The position numbers and the translations under genes are program-made. From Flaccisagitta enflata (Eukaryota > Chaetognatha > Sagittoidea > Aphragmophora), in the NCBI GenBank assembly GCA_965153355.1, contig OZ231128.1:29574001-29638000 (forward strand): a stretch of 64,000 nucleotides of DNA, read 5' to 3'. Shown one piece after another: positions 12,821 through 23,976 of the stretch. The notes under the pieces were generated by a model. That model saw nothing but the letters and a program-made list of their open reading frames with translations. It was not told the DNA's origin and made no database searches. Position 1 is the stretch's first letter; each line of letters opens with the position of its first letter.

Positions 12821-13206
12821 TTTTTTTTTTTTTTTTTTTTTTTTGCTTTTCCGTCAGCTTTCCGAGAAATTTTTCTGTTTGATTCTCACATTGACTCGAT
12901 AAACTGCGTTGCCACTGCTTTTTGAGTGGTTTTTTTTTTCAGATTTTTAGTAAGAGTTACAAGGTGTTCTGATCTTAAAAGTGGTTCACATGCAGATAAT
13001 TATGCCCTATTCTTTCTGACCATTTTACTTTTTGATTTTTCCTGCCGTCCCCTCATGCTTCAAACCGATTCTCACCTCTGCTCATTACGTAATGCGGGCA
13101 GTAGAAACAGAGGGGATTACATTGTTACCCCGAATTCGGGGCACCATTTACCTTGGGGCTGTGGGGCGGGTGGGTTGAAAGTGGTGGTGATGCAAGTTAG
13201 TGGGGT

Positions 13207-13690
13207 TGTTCGGTTGACCAGTCCGTCCATCCATCCGCCAATACCATTTTGCTTTTTGGGCAGCGGCCCCAAAGGGCCGATGTCCTGTAAGTTGAGGAGG
13301 TGCCAAGACGTCCATCCTTCCGTCCTTCAGTTGTCTTTCCGTCGACTCAAGGGCTATACAGCCCTGATCAATGCAGAAGTCACGTTGAATAATATGGAAG
13401 AGTGATGAAAGCTTAGAAAAATGTGAAATTCCCATTGAATAACATGGAAGTTGGAAAATTGATGGCAGAGTGAAAAAAATGCCTTGCTCCCATTGAATAA
13501 TATGGAAATTTTGCCCCTGAAGACCTCCAAATCTGCCCTCAGGACATGGAAATTCACCCTGAGCCTACAGGACATCCAGCAGCACTTTGGGGCCGCTGCC
13601 TGTCTCTTCATTCTTCAGCCAACCACTCCCAGTCCAAGCCGGGCATCGGGTACCGCTGACCATGTGAGATCCATGGGTGACTAGTTCAGC
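13207..13690 (-). repeat. C-family element (C1)
   Basis: On the minus strand it starts at GATCTCACATGGTCAGCGGT, followed by ACCCGATGCCC, and ends in GGGGCCGCTGCCCAAAAAGC plus GACGGACTGG tetramers. Near both ends GGCAGCGGCCCCAAAG precedes GATGTCCTGTA in inverted orientation. The core holds repeats of CCCATTGAATAACATGGAA about 55 bp apart. Confidence 0.7.
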
Positions 13691-13697
13691 GTGGTTT

Positions 13698-13795
13698 TTA
13701 GTTGCAACTATATCAGGGGCTTTGACCGTCCGTTGGTCCATCTGTCAGTCTGGTGGTCCATCCGTTGGTCCGTCACGCTTGCATCAAAAACGCGT
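13698..13795 (-). repeat. AGH-like hairpin-end fragment
   Basis: TTTTTAGTTGCAACTATATC is followed by GTCCGTTGGTCC-type tetramers and GGTCCGTCACGCTTGC, the right half of an AGH-type element abutting C1. Confidence 0.55.
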
Positions 13796-13867
13796 CATAA
13801 CGCGCATTTATGATGCTGCAGTTGGTATTGTGTATGTGTGAGTGTGTTGGACGGGGATGGGGTGGGG

Positions 13868-14421
13868 TTGGGGTGAGGCTGGGGATTGGATGCCCTACTC
13901 ACCTGTAGAGTATGCCGGATTGAAGGCGATAATGAAACGATCTACCATATTCTGGCAGGATGCGACAGTCTCGCTAAGAGAGAGTATTTCACCCGACGTA
14001 ATGTAGTATGTAAATACCTACACTACATCATCTGTACCGCATATGGTATTCCAACCGGGAAGAATTGGGTCATTATACAGATTGTCATTGGCGGCCTTGG
14101 GGCTGTAACCAACAACTTGAAAGACTATCTTGCTATGATTCCTGGGAGCCCGAGTATAACCCTCTGCCAAAAAGCCAAGCTGTTGGGATCTAAGAATATC
14201 CTGATGGACGTCCTCTCAAGAAGCTATTAGAAGATAATTGTCCCATGGGAGCAGGCAGCTCCACGGACGCAAAGAAACTACCGAGCGGCGCTGAAATCTA
14301 CGTTTGTGCCATGTAAAACTCATTTCATTTACGTTCTCATGATAATTGGTACAAAAATCAATATGCATTGAATGAGAACTTTAACTTTAAACATGTAATG
14401 ATGAATGTAATAAAATAGATG

Positions 14422-14452
<31 letters not shown>

Positions 14453-14453
14453 A
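13868..14453 (+). pseudogene. Non-LTR retrotransposon 3' fragment (pol C-terminus)
   Basis: An open frame from 13886 (no ATG; read through TTG) to the stop at 14228-14230 encodes about 114 residues. They contain CRVC, then ETIYHILAGC and LAKREYFTRR, matching the CCHC-type zinc knuckle with ETIxHIxxGC seen after the reverse transcriptase in many invertebrate LINEs. Further on, GGLGAVTNNLKDYL and KAKLLGSKNILMDVLS match the usual last block before the stop. The polymerase domain is absent, so the copy is 5'-truncated. A short 3' UTR ends in a (GAAA)n tail at 14421-14453, as expected for target-primed insertion. It is non-functional alone. The clade is not resolved; R2/R4-like or CR1-like are possible. 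Confidence 0.75.
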
Positions 14454-14469
14454 TTCCACACAGGATGAT

Positions 14470-14932
14470 TTTCTGAGTTGGGGTTTGAAAGGCCTGATTT
14501 GGGGTCTAACAGGCCTGATCTGAGGTCCGGAGGACCTAAATTGGGGTCTGGGAGGCTGGATTTGAGGTTTCAAAGGCGTAATTTGGGGTTTGAGGGGCCT
14601 GAATTAAGGCCTGGGAAGCCCGAATTGGGGTCCTAAGGGCATAAATTGGGTTCTTGTAGGCCTGATTTGGGGTCTGAGAGGCCCAAATTGGGGTCTGAGA
14701 GGCAAGATTTGGGGTCTAGGAGGTCCTGATTTGGGGTCTTATAGGGTGGATTTGAGGTCTGAGGGGCTTTAACTAGGGCTTAAGAGGCCTGATATGTGAT
14801 CTGAGAGGCCCGAGTCAGGTCTTAGAGTCCTGATTTGATGTCTGAGAGGCTTGAGTCAGGTCTGAGAGGCCTTATCCGATGTCTTTGAGGCCTTATTTGG
14901 GGTCTGAGAGGCCTGATTTGAAGCTTGAAATT
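14470..14932. repeat. ~21-bp minisatellite (GGCCTGATTTGGGGTCTGAGA)
   Basis: Around 22 degenerate units in one orientation. The unit resembles the internal repeat of the C-family elements at 37.0-37.4 kb. Confidence 0.85.
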
Positions 14933-15189
14933 CTTTTTTGCCTCTGCTGCTGATCTACATTTGCAAAAGCTTCCTGCCATTCATGACATCACATATTTAG
15001 TAAGTTCAACAACAAGTAAAAATTGTGGATTTTGTAAATCATCCAATTAGTAAAAAAATGATACACGACCTCACTTCAAATTCTGAAGTTCCTGGTTTAA
15101 CTTTTAAACAAAATAGATATTTCATGTGGTTTCATGAATTCTCCATAATCATGCATAATTTGTGAGTTTAAAAATTAGCAATCTTTAGG

Positions 15190-15967
15190 AATAAAAGAGG
15201 GTGGAGGTCATCACCATAACTATAGAGAGGGGTCTGCTAGATCAAGTAGGGTCTGCTGGAGATCATCCCCAAGATAGTAAAGCAGCTGCCCACCAACAGG
15301 TTTCCATGTATTAGAGGTCTAAGGGATTTCAGAGGGGTCTGCTGGAGGTCATCCTCCATAACTAAAGAGAGGGGGTCTGCTAGACTGCTAGGGTCTGCTG
15401 GAGATCATCCTCAAGATAGTAAAGTGAAGCCCACCCATGTAGCTTCTGTATTAGGAGGGGTCTGCTGGATTTCAGAGGGGTCTGCCAGAGGCCATCCCCA
15501 TAACTACAGAGAGGGGTCTGCTAGATCAAGTAGGGGTCTGCTGGAGATCATCCTAAAATTAGCAAAGAAGAGTCTGCCCATTATCTTTCCATATATTAAG
15601 ACGGGTCTGCTGGATTTAAGAGGGGTCTGCTGGATTTAAGAGGGGTCTGCTGGAGGTTATCCCAATAACTATAGAGAGGGGTCTGCTAGATAAAGTAGGG
15701 GTCTGCTGGAGATCATCCCCATGATAGTAAGAGAGGGTGAGCGTGCTGTCTCATCATATATATGGAGGGGTCTGCCAGATATCCTAGGGGTCTGTTGATG
15801 ATAATCCCCTTAAGTATAGAGAGGGGTCTGCTAGATCAAGAAGGGTCTGATAAAGGCCATCCCTAAATCTATAAAGTAGGGGTCTGATAAGGGTCTGCTA
15901 CTTGTCATCCCCTTCAACTAGCGATTTTCTTAGCAGAGGGGTCTGCCAGCTGAGGGGTCTGCTAAAA
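15190..15967. repeat. Higher-order minisatellite based on GGGGTCTGCTGGA
   Basis: GGGGTCTGCT(G/A)GA units alternate with GATCATCC, CATAACTATAGAGA and CCATATATTA spacers. The AGAGAGGGGTCTGCTAGA marker recurs at about 15225, 15366, 15508, 15673 and 15818, giving a higher-order period of about 141-165 bp over five copies. Confidence 0.88.
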
Positions 15968-16234
15968 CACAAATACCGTACAAACTTGAAATCGAGATTT
16001 GAACAGAACTCTGCTTCGTAGTTTCTGTTGTTATTGAACTGCTTTCTGTTTAAAATCCCACCCTATATGAGCCCCAGTGATTAGGATGCAAGAACGAATG
16101 GATCTGTTGGGAAAATGTGATGGGATAAGGGCCTTATGATAAGGCCTAATCGGGAGCTCATACGGTTCTGTGAGTGTTGGGTGGTCACCGTCATGATATC
16201 AATCTTACATGAGGAATTAATTCAATGCAATGAA
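15968..16234. other. No recognised feature
   Basis: Unique-looking sequence between the higher-order array and the next AGH element. No gene or repeat structure was seen. Confidence 0.4.
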
Positions 16235-16420
16235 GAAACAAGGCCTGATACACGGCTACCCAAGTCGCGTGCAGGTGGGAAGGGGCAAAGATTAAAAAGC
16301 AAATCAAGTATTTGGGCAGGGGCAGTAATGTGAAAACAGTGTTAAGGACCAAATGATGGACGGACCGACCAACCGACCGACAGACATAGCGAGTTGCATC
16401 TTCTTTGAATCGAGTCGCAA
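16235..16420 (+). repeat. AGH element, hairpin eroded
   Basis: Left end AAACAAGGCCTGATACACGG and GTCGCGTGCAGGTGGG, middle TATTTGGGCAGGGGCAGTAA, tetramers GACGGACCGACCAACC, and a degraded right end (GAATCGAGTCGCAATTACG). Confidence 0.8.
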
Positions 16421-16553
16421 TTACGACGTTATTATGCCAGAGTGTGATTACAACGATGTTATCGCTCGCAGCACTTGACAGTTGGCGTGGACAACTAAGA
16501 TGGAGTGATGCATATCCATGGGCCGAGACAAAACAGGACAGCTCATTTGATGG

Positions 16554-16690
16554 AAAAACAAGGCTGGATACACGGCACCCTAGACGCAGATGGTTTGGCA
16601 GGGGTAGTGATGCAATAACCGCTCGCAATTCTCAAATGTTACGGACCAACGGAAAGGCAGAGGGACGGACGAATGGACGTCTGTCCATGA
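16554..16690 (+). repeat. AGH element, 3'-truncated
   Basis: AAAAACAAGGCTGGATACAC, then TTTGGCAGGGGTAGTGATGC, AACCGCTCGCAATTCTCAAA and tetramers GGACGGACGAATGG. No terminal hairpin is present. Confidence 0.7.
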
Positions 16691-17195
16691 GTCCGTTCGT
16701 ACATCTGTCTATCTGTCTGTCCCCTCCATCCAAGCGTCACGCCATTCATCTGTTTGTCTGTTGGTTCACTAGTCCGTTGGAAACGCTTGAGTAGAATGCG
16801 TCGCTCCGTCTGTAGCGATACCGAGTCACTTGTTTACTGCTCCCAAATAAGAATCTATCGGCGATAGGTTCGAGGATCTCCCTCAAAGAACACTGACACT
16901 TCATAACAGAGTGGGGTCAACTATGCTTCTTCGGATCCTTGAATCTTCGATATGATTAATTGGCGTAAGTTACTGTTCCATTCCGCCAAGCAACATATAT
17001 GGCGCACATGACGCAAAGCATCAACAGGGCAACAACACCCATTGCCAAAAAGCGCAATGTTGCAGCGAAGGGTTAACGCGCGATTCTACCTTTCGTCTCG
17101 TCTACCGCCATAACGATGCGGGTGGCAATGATGCCACCAATAACACCCAACAAATGGCGTATATCACCTCAATCTCAGTCTTGCAACGAGCTGCA

Positions 17196-17197
<2 letters not shown>
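16691..17197. other. No recognised feature
   Basis: TCTGTCTGTC-type tetramers (16695-16790) grade into unique sequence. A fragment like the AGH hairpin edge (GCGCGATTCTACC) lies near 17078. No gene was recognised. Confidence 0.4.

Positions 17198-17273
<76 letters not shown>
17198..17273. repeat. (GA)n microsatellite
   Basis: About 38 uninterrupted GA units. Confidence 0.98.
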
Positions 17274-17277
<4 letters not shown>

Positions 17278-17318
17278 ACAAACAGCAAAGCAGAGTTAAC
17301 GACGGACAAAGAGACAGA

Positions 17319-17494
17319 AAAACAAGGCCAACACCTCTATGTCGCGTTCGATCATCAAGACTGAAAGACAAAAAATCAAAATGTAAAATGACTTGAAACA
17401 TCGCAAAACGGCGAAAAAAGTTAACACAGACGGAAGGATAGACAAACAGACGGATGGACCGACCGACCGACATAGAGTAGCATGCGACTAAAAA
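17319..17494 (+). repeat. AGH element, AACAAGGCCAACACC subtype
   Basis: Left end AACAAGGCCAACACCTCTAT with GTCGCGTTCG, A-rich middle, tetramers GACGGATGGACCGACCGACC, and hairpin remnant GTAGCATGCGACTAAAAA. The same left end starts the giant element at 45810. Confidence 0.8.
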
Positions 17495-17587
17495 GTCAAA
17501 CAATGGGCAAAAATGTTTTGCAACAGAGATAGGTATTGTGTGGCAAGGTCAAGGTCATCTTCCTGTTTGACCATGTTGTTGGAAGAG

Positions 17588-17725
17588 AAGACAAGGCCGG
17601 ATACATGGCTACCCCAGTCGCGTGCGGGTGGACAGGCTCAGTGATAGAGGTCACTTGGGAATTTGGGCAGAGGCAGTGATCTCAAAAAGCTCAAAAACGC
17701 CAAAAGGGTAAAAGTCGCAAAAGCG
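17588..17725 (+). repeat. AGH element, truncated at right
   Basis: AGACAAGGCCGGATACATGG, then CAGTCGCGTGCGGGTGGACA and AATTTGGGCAGAGGCAGTGA. It breaks off where the C-family element begins at GATGGTCAGCGGTACCC. Confidence 0.8.
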
Positions 17726-17726
17726 T

Positions 17727-18384
17727 TAGATGGTCAGCGGTACCCGAGCCCTGCCTAAGTAAGTCGTGCTTGAAGTTGAAGGGGGAGCAGGGAAGCGGCC
17801 CCAAAGAGGTCAATGCTTTCACACATATGGGGAATATTCTCCTCCTCCTCCTCCTCCTCCGTCCCTACCCCTCAAATCCCAGTCTCAAGGCCCAAATTCC
17901 AGTCTCGAGGCCCAAGTCCCAGTCTCGAGACCCCAATCCCAGTCTCAAGGCCCAAATTCTAGCCTCAAGGCCTAAATCCCAGCCTGGAGGCCCAGATCCT
18001 AGCCTTGAGGCCCAGATCCCAACATTGAGGCCTAAATCTGGGTCTCTTGGCTAGGATTTGGACCTCAAGGCTGAGTATTGGGCCTCAAGGCTGGGATCTG
18101 AGCCTCCTGGCAGGAATTTGGGCCTTGAGGCTAGAATTTGGATCTCCAGACTGGGATTTGGGCCTCAAGACGGAAATTTGTGCCTTGAGACTGGGATTTA
18201 AGGGGGGGTACAAAGGAGGAGGAGAAGGAGAAGGAGGCGAAAATTCCCAATATGTGTGGAAGCATAGGTCATCGACCCCTTTGGGGCTGCTGCCCAAAAA
18301 GGGGATCGATTCACCGACCGACTTACCTACCGACCGACGGACCGACAAAGCAGGGTGTTTAGTCGCGTAGCATGCGAATAAAAG
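17727..18384 (+). repeat. C-family element (C2) with palindromic minisatellite core
   Basis: Left end GGTCAGCGGTACCCGAGCCC. Matched inverted blocks lie near each end: GGCCCCAAAGAGGTCAATGC with ACACATATGGGGAATATTC at the left, and their near-complements at 18245-18295. The right end has (GACC) tetramers and GTCGCGTAGCATGCGAATAA. The core is the inverted minisatellite at 17870-18200. Confidence 0.75.
17870..18200. repeat. Minisatellite that reverses orientation mid-array
   Basis: From about 17870 to 18035 the unit is AGTCTCAAGGCCCAAATCCC. From about 18036 to 18200 the unit is its reverse complement, GGGATTTGGGCCTCAAGACT. The array is therefore a long imperfect palindrome inside element C2. Confidence 0.85.
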
Positions 18385-18519
18385 AAAATGTGATGGCGAA
18401 ACAGGAAGGTTGAGAAGTAAGACAAGAGAAAAGAAGTAAAAGATCGTTTAGAGAGATATCTAGGGATTCATGGGATAAAGCCACAGAAGGTTTGGAGGAT
18501 GACAAGACGTTCATGACCG

Positions 18520-18521
<2 letters not shown>

Positions 18522-18596
<75 letters not shown>
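18522..18596. repeat. (GA)n microsatellite
   Basis: About 37 uninterrupted GA units. Confidence 0.98.
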
Positions 18597-18756
18597 CTGA
18601 GGCTGAGTCTCACATAGAAAAGCTGATTATTTGAGGCAAAGCTAGTGACAACTGATTGACTAATTAACCTATGCATCTTAATTTGTTGAAATTGATTTTC
18701 GAAGTGCTCTACAAATCATAGAGAAACTTATCATTTCTGAACGGCTTGAACATATA

Positions 18757-18933
18757 CAGTCGAACCCCGCTCTAACGGATTTCAGGGGACCAACAATTTC
18801 TTTCTGTTATAGGCGGACTTCTGTTATTGCCGACAAAGAAAATAAGAGAAGTGAATTTGAAGGAATACTGAATTTGCATCTGTTATAGGCGAAATTCCGT
18901 TGGTGGCGGATCTGTTAGAGCGGGGTTGAACTG
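18757..18933. mobile_element. pogo/Tigger-like MITE, 177 bp, copy 1
   Basis: Inverted ends CAGTCGAACCCCGCTCTAAC and its near-complement GCGGGGTTGAACTG, flanked by TA on both sides (18755-18756, 18934-18935). CAGT..AACC..C ends with a TA duplication are characteristic of Tc1/mariner-pogo elements. No coding capacity. Confidence 0.85.
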
Positions 18934-19183
18934 TACTTGATCAGAAATTAGAGCCTATATCAAAATCACACCAGTTTTTACAGGATTTTTATTTCTCGGC
19001 GGGTTATCGCCCAATCAGCTTTTCCACTCATTAATGCCTTAGATAGCAATCCCATATACAATTACTTTCTATAAACCCAAGCGAAGGTTGTTATTCAGGT
19101 ATGAAAATCCGCACGGAAGCGAAATGGTGAATGATGTAAAAAGCATGTTTTGGTTCATTGATTGCCTCCAGTTTCACCGTGCG

Positions 19184-19413
19184 TTTTTTGTCGCGTGCTA
19201 CGCGACTCTACACCCCGCTTTGTCGGTCTGTCCGTCGGTCCGTCCGTCGGTCTGTCAGTCCGTCCATCAGTCCGTCCGTTCGTCACACTTTACTTTTTTT
19301 TGGTTTTTGCGGTCTTTCGCCTCAATGCTCCTGCCCAAATGATCAAGTGACCTCAAAAATGGGCCCCTCCCCACCCGCACGCGACTGGGGTAGCCGTGTA
19401 TCCGGCCTTGTTT
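19184..19413 (-). repeat. AGH element, near-consensus full copy (230 bp)
   Basis: The plus strand runs TTTTTTGTCGCGTGCTACGC, GACTCTACACCCCGCTTTGT, (CGGT/CCGT) tetramers, ACACTTTACTTTTTTTTGG, TGCTCCTGCCCAAATGATCA, CCCGCACGCGACTGG, GTGTATCCGGCCTTGTTTT. Left GTCGCGTGC and right GCACGCGAC match. Confidence 0.9.
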
Positions 19414-19454
19414 TGGTCACATCTCGAACCTAGCTTGATTTGTTTCCGCGATAG

Positions 19455-19560
19455 ATATGAATAGAATAGAATAGAATAGACGATGAGGCGGCATCATTGA
19501 TGCCCCTTGGTCAGCTCGTGCTAGCATTGCGGGGCTGTTTTTTCAGGTCGTGTGAACTAG
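19455..19560 (-). repeat. Possible LINE 3' end with (TATTC)n tail
   Basis: A (GAATA)n run at 19457-19478 directly abuts GACGATGAGGCGGCATCATT. On the minus strand this is a short unique block ending in a pentamer tail, the form left by a severely truncated non-LTR element. No protein motif remains. Confidence 0.35.
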
Positions 19561-19595
19561 AGACAATGGTTGAATTTTTGGCGAATAACAAAATA

Positions 19596-19772
19596 CAGTT
19601 AAACCCCGCCCTAACGGACCCGCCACCAACGAAATTCCGCCTATAACAGATGCAAATTCATAGTCCCTTCAAGTTGATTTCTTTTATTATCTTTGTTGGC
19701 AATAACAGAAGTCCGCCTATAACAGAAGAAAATTGTTGGTCCCCTGAAATCCGTTAGAGCGGGGTTCAACTG
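19596..19772. mobile_element. pogo/Tigger-like MITE, 177 bp, copy 2 (inverted)
   Basis: Same family as 18757-18933 in the opposite orientation and of identical length. Ends are CAGTTAAACCCCGCCCTAAC and GAGCGGGGTTCAACTG, with flanking TA at 19594-19595 and 19773-19774. Confidence 0.87.
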
Positions 19773-19974
19773 TACACATCACCAAGTTTTTATTTCATTG
19801 GCACTAAGCAGTTTCCCTCTTGATTTTTCCCTGGAGAATCGGTCCCCCTCCTTTCCCATTTCATCCTTCATTTATGGCGATGACATTTGAGCTTTGTCTA
19901 AAGTCTAAAGAGCCTTAAAATCGGTAATGATTTTTGTCCTCGTCAAATCGTTATTGGACGGAATTGAACCTGCC

Positions 19975-20220
19975 TACGGGCGTGCTTCCAGTGAAGATGA
20001 AAAACGCGTTTGTTCCCGTGAAACGCGATCACAGCGTGAACACATATTCAAGAATTTCCACTGTCCCACGAGGGAGTGAGCGAGCCCGTGAATGGAGTGA
20101 GCGAGCAAAGCGAGCATAGCGGAGCGAGTGAGCGGAGTGAGCGCCGCGAGCGAATGAACATAGCGAGCGACCGAGTGGCCCGTTCAAAACGCGATTATCT
20201 CTGACAAGAAACGCCCCCTA
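19975..20220. mobile_element. GAGCGA-rich inverted-repeat element, copy 1
   Basis: Ends CGGGCGTGCTTCC and AGAAACGCCCCCT form a short inverted repeat. The interior contains GTGAACACATATTCAAGAAT and a degenerate GAGTGAGCGAGC run. A homologous copy with the same order of blocks is at 34208-34471. Confidence 0.65.
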
Positions 20221-20850
20221 AGTCTCACACTCGGGTGTGTCAATATGCAAAACATTAATTCCTGATAATATAACGCTAGGACATCATGAGGTTACTTATT
20301 TTAGTGCCTTCACCGTTTTTCTTTTTTCAAATTTCTGTCATCTTCCGTTTTTTGAAAAACCCTGTTTTGCCCCTCATTTGCATAACGTTGTAATCATGTT
20401 ATTGACTTTTCATCCTTTACCTTGTCATAGTGTGCGTTCAAATTACTTTTAAATACTGATACTCTCTTCAAAGCTTTACAAAAAAGTGTGTGGGTTAATC
20501 ATATCAAATTCGATGAATCGGTAAAATGGTCCTTTTTGGTTGATCTATTAGTTTCTTGGCAAACGAGAGTGCAGACATTGCATTAGATTTTGATCGCGAA
20601 AAAAAAAACGGTTGCTGATGGAATTTTGAAAAAAGGAAAACGGTGATCGTTTTAAAATCAATAGCCCCATCTTGGGTCAGCGTTATGGTCTCTAACTCAG
20701 TCATCACCTATATTTGACACACCTGAGTCTCACACAATCCCCCAAATCGAAAGAGACAAACGGAGACCACAATTTCTTCTTGATTCCATATTTAGTCACT
20801 TTAAACAAACACCGCTATGTTGATCCGTCGGTCCGTCGGGTCCACCTTTT
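20221..20850. other. No recognised feature
   Basis: AT-rich sequence with small open frames only. A weak dispersed similarity (GTTTTTCTTTTTTCAAATTT against its complement near 20625) suggests an eroded foldback spanning about 20240-20720, too degenerate to call. Confidence 0.35.
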
Positions 20851-20851
20851 T

Positions 20852-20959
20852 TTTAGTTGCGTCTGTTGGTCCATAACACTTCGCTTTTTAGTCGCGTCTG
20901 TTGGTCTGTTGGTCCATAACACTTCGCTTTTTAGTCGCGTGCTACGCGACTCTACACCC
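20852..20959 (-). repeat. AGH hairpin-end fragments, interrupted
   Basis: Three successive TTTTTAGTTGCG / TTTTTAGTCGCG starts (near 20852, 20882, 20930). The last reads AGTCGCGTGCTACGCGACTC followed by TACACCCC, where the nested element at 20960 cuts in. The rest of the copy resumes at 21482. Confidence 0.75.
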
Positions 20960-21481
<522 letters not shown>

Positions 21482-21687
21482 CACCTCGCTTTGTCGGTCG
21501 GTCCGTCCGTCCGTCGGTCCGTTGGTCCGTCCGTCCGTCGGTCCATCCGTCCGTCCATCACACTTTACTTTTTCGGCGTTAATGGGGTTTTTGGCTATAC
21601 TGCTCCTGCCCAAACGCTCCACTGACCTCAATTATGGCCCCTGCCCACCCGCACGCGACTGGGGTAGCCGTGTATCCGGCCTTGTTA
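21482..21687 (-). repeat. AGH element, continuation after the nested insertion
   Basis: CACCTCGCTTTGTCGGTCGG, tetramers, CACACTTTACTTTTTCGGCG, CTGCTCCTGCCCAAACGCTC, CCCGCACGCGACTGGGG, TGTATCCGGCCTTGTTAC. Together with 20925-20959 this reconstitutes one full element. Confidence 0.85.
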
Positions 21688-22483
<796 letters not shown>

Positions 22484-22837
22484 CAATGGAGTTACCCCTT
22501 TTCAATAGACGGAGGAAGACGGAAGGAGGGACAATCATTCACGCCATTCAGTCTTCTTTTACCTCCTGCCGATGTTAATTGACAGCCTCTTAGAGAATTA
22601 TCTTTCTCTTCGTCCCTCCACATAGACACAGTTAAGCGATTTCCTTTTTTTTTCTCTCTCAGACGACCCAAGTACATTCCTGACATTGCAGTCGGAATTT
22701 CTCATCGCCATCGCTAAATCACTACTACCAAGAGCATAAGTCTTCGTTCACCTATAAGGATGAATAACCTTACATCGGTTCTAAAAAAAACCAAAATTCT
22801 AAATAAACAAAATTGGTGAGATGTATAAACTACTTCA

Positions 22838-22969
22838 AACAAGGCCGTATACACTCCCCCTCAGTCGCGGCAGGGGCAGTAATGCCGAAACCGCTCGTAA
22901 TTTAAAAAATGTGACCGACCGATCGACTGACACGGCATGTTCCAGAGTCGCGTGTCCGCGATTAAAAAT
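22838..22969 (+). repeat. AGH element, short GTCCGCGAC subfamily (132 bp)
   Basis: AACAAGGCCGTATACACTCC, CAGTCGCGGCAGGGGCAGTA, ACCGCTCGTAATTT, GACCGACCGATCGACTGACA, then hairpin AGTCGCGTGTCCGCGATTAA. One of the most compact copies. Confidence 0.88.
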
Positions 22970-23419
22970 CTCTCATTAGAGTCCAATCTCATCCCCGTAG
23001 CTCAAAGCCTTATAAAAATGAGAGCAATATGAAAATTGAAGATTGCTTGTTACTTATGAAAATTGGGAAATAACTCTGGGATTTTTCCTGCGTCACGTTT
23101 TCGCCTTACGCCTGCTTGTCTAGAGAACATGACTGAACTAATGCCGTTGGCTGAAAGAAGTTCAGAGGCTACTAAAGCAATTCACCAAAGAATGTCTTGA
23201 TCAACATGACTTAGCGGATAGATTACCACTATAAAAGAACTGACATGAAACCGCACAAAATATAAAGTGACAACTGACAAGGTCTGGCAAAATAGCTTCA
23301 GAAGCCTTGCCAATCGTTACAGTGACCCACAGAAGCATGCATTGCTATGGGAGGAAGTCAGATGAAGTATTCGAACCATAATATGAATTGACTCGTCCAT
23401 AATTCACGATTAAATGATC
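22970..23419. other. No recognised feature
   Basis: Unique-looking sequence, no domain-bearing frame. Confidence 0.4.
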
Positions 23420-23976
23420 TACAGGGTGTTTCAAGTGAGTTGTAACATAAAGAATCGACATATCTCTGCTTCAAGGTACCCAATTAATTTCTGAAAAAAG
23501 ATCTAGAAAGATCTTGGTCCCCACTTTTTTTCATTCCAAACCTCATCATGTCTTAATGAATAGGTTGGTGTCCGTAAAATATCAAAAGAAAGGTAGTTTT
23601 TAGTGGGAAATCATCTTTTTCATACTTGTACATAGCACTAACTGACTTTAACTGTTAGCTATCTGTAAACAAATTAAGCTAAAATCTTGGGATTTGTCTC
23701 AGATGATAGATAATTGAACATAGATTGCTTATCTGCTTTGAAATAAGAAAAATTGTGGAAATTTAAGGACTTTTTTGATAGTCTTTGGCAAACATCCTTT
23801 CAGTTTTGATTGTGATTTTGAAAAAAAGTCAAAAAGAATATTTTTAAAATTCAAAAACTACCTAATTTCTTAGAACATCCAAAATCTATGACAAATTATC
23901 TGTCATTTGAGACCAATCCCGAGGTTCTAGCTCGATTTGTAAAAGAATGACGGGCAGTTAAAGATAGCTACTTTTT

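Noticed and set aside
12926-13405. 159-codon plus-strand frame
   Set aside because: It runs into the C1 repeat element and has no recognisable domain or consistent codon character.
15190-15967. Alternating repeats and spacers resembling a CRISPR array
   Set aside because: The spacers are themselves repeated in order; this is a higher-order minisatellite.
20069-20175. GAGCGAGC repeats as a coding repeat domain or CpG-island promoter
   Set aside because: The run is part of a dispersed element with a second copy at 34208-34471.
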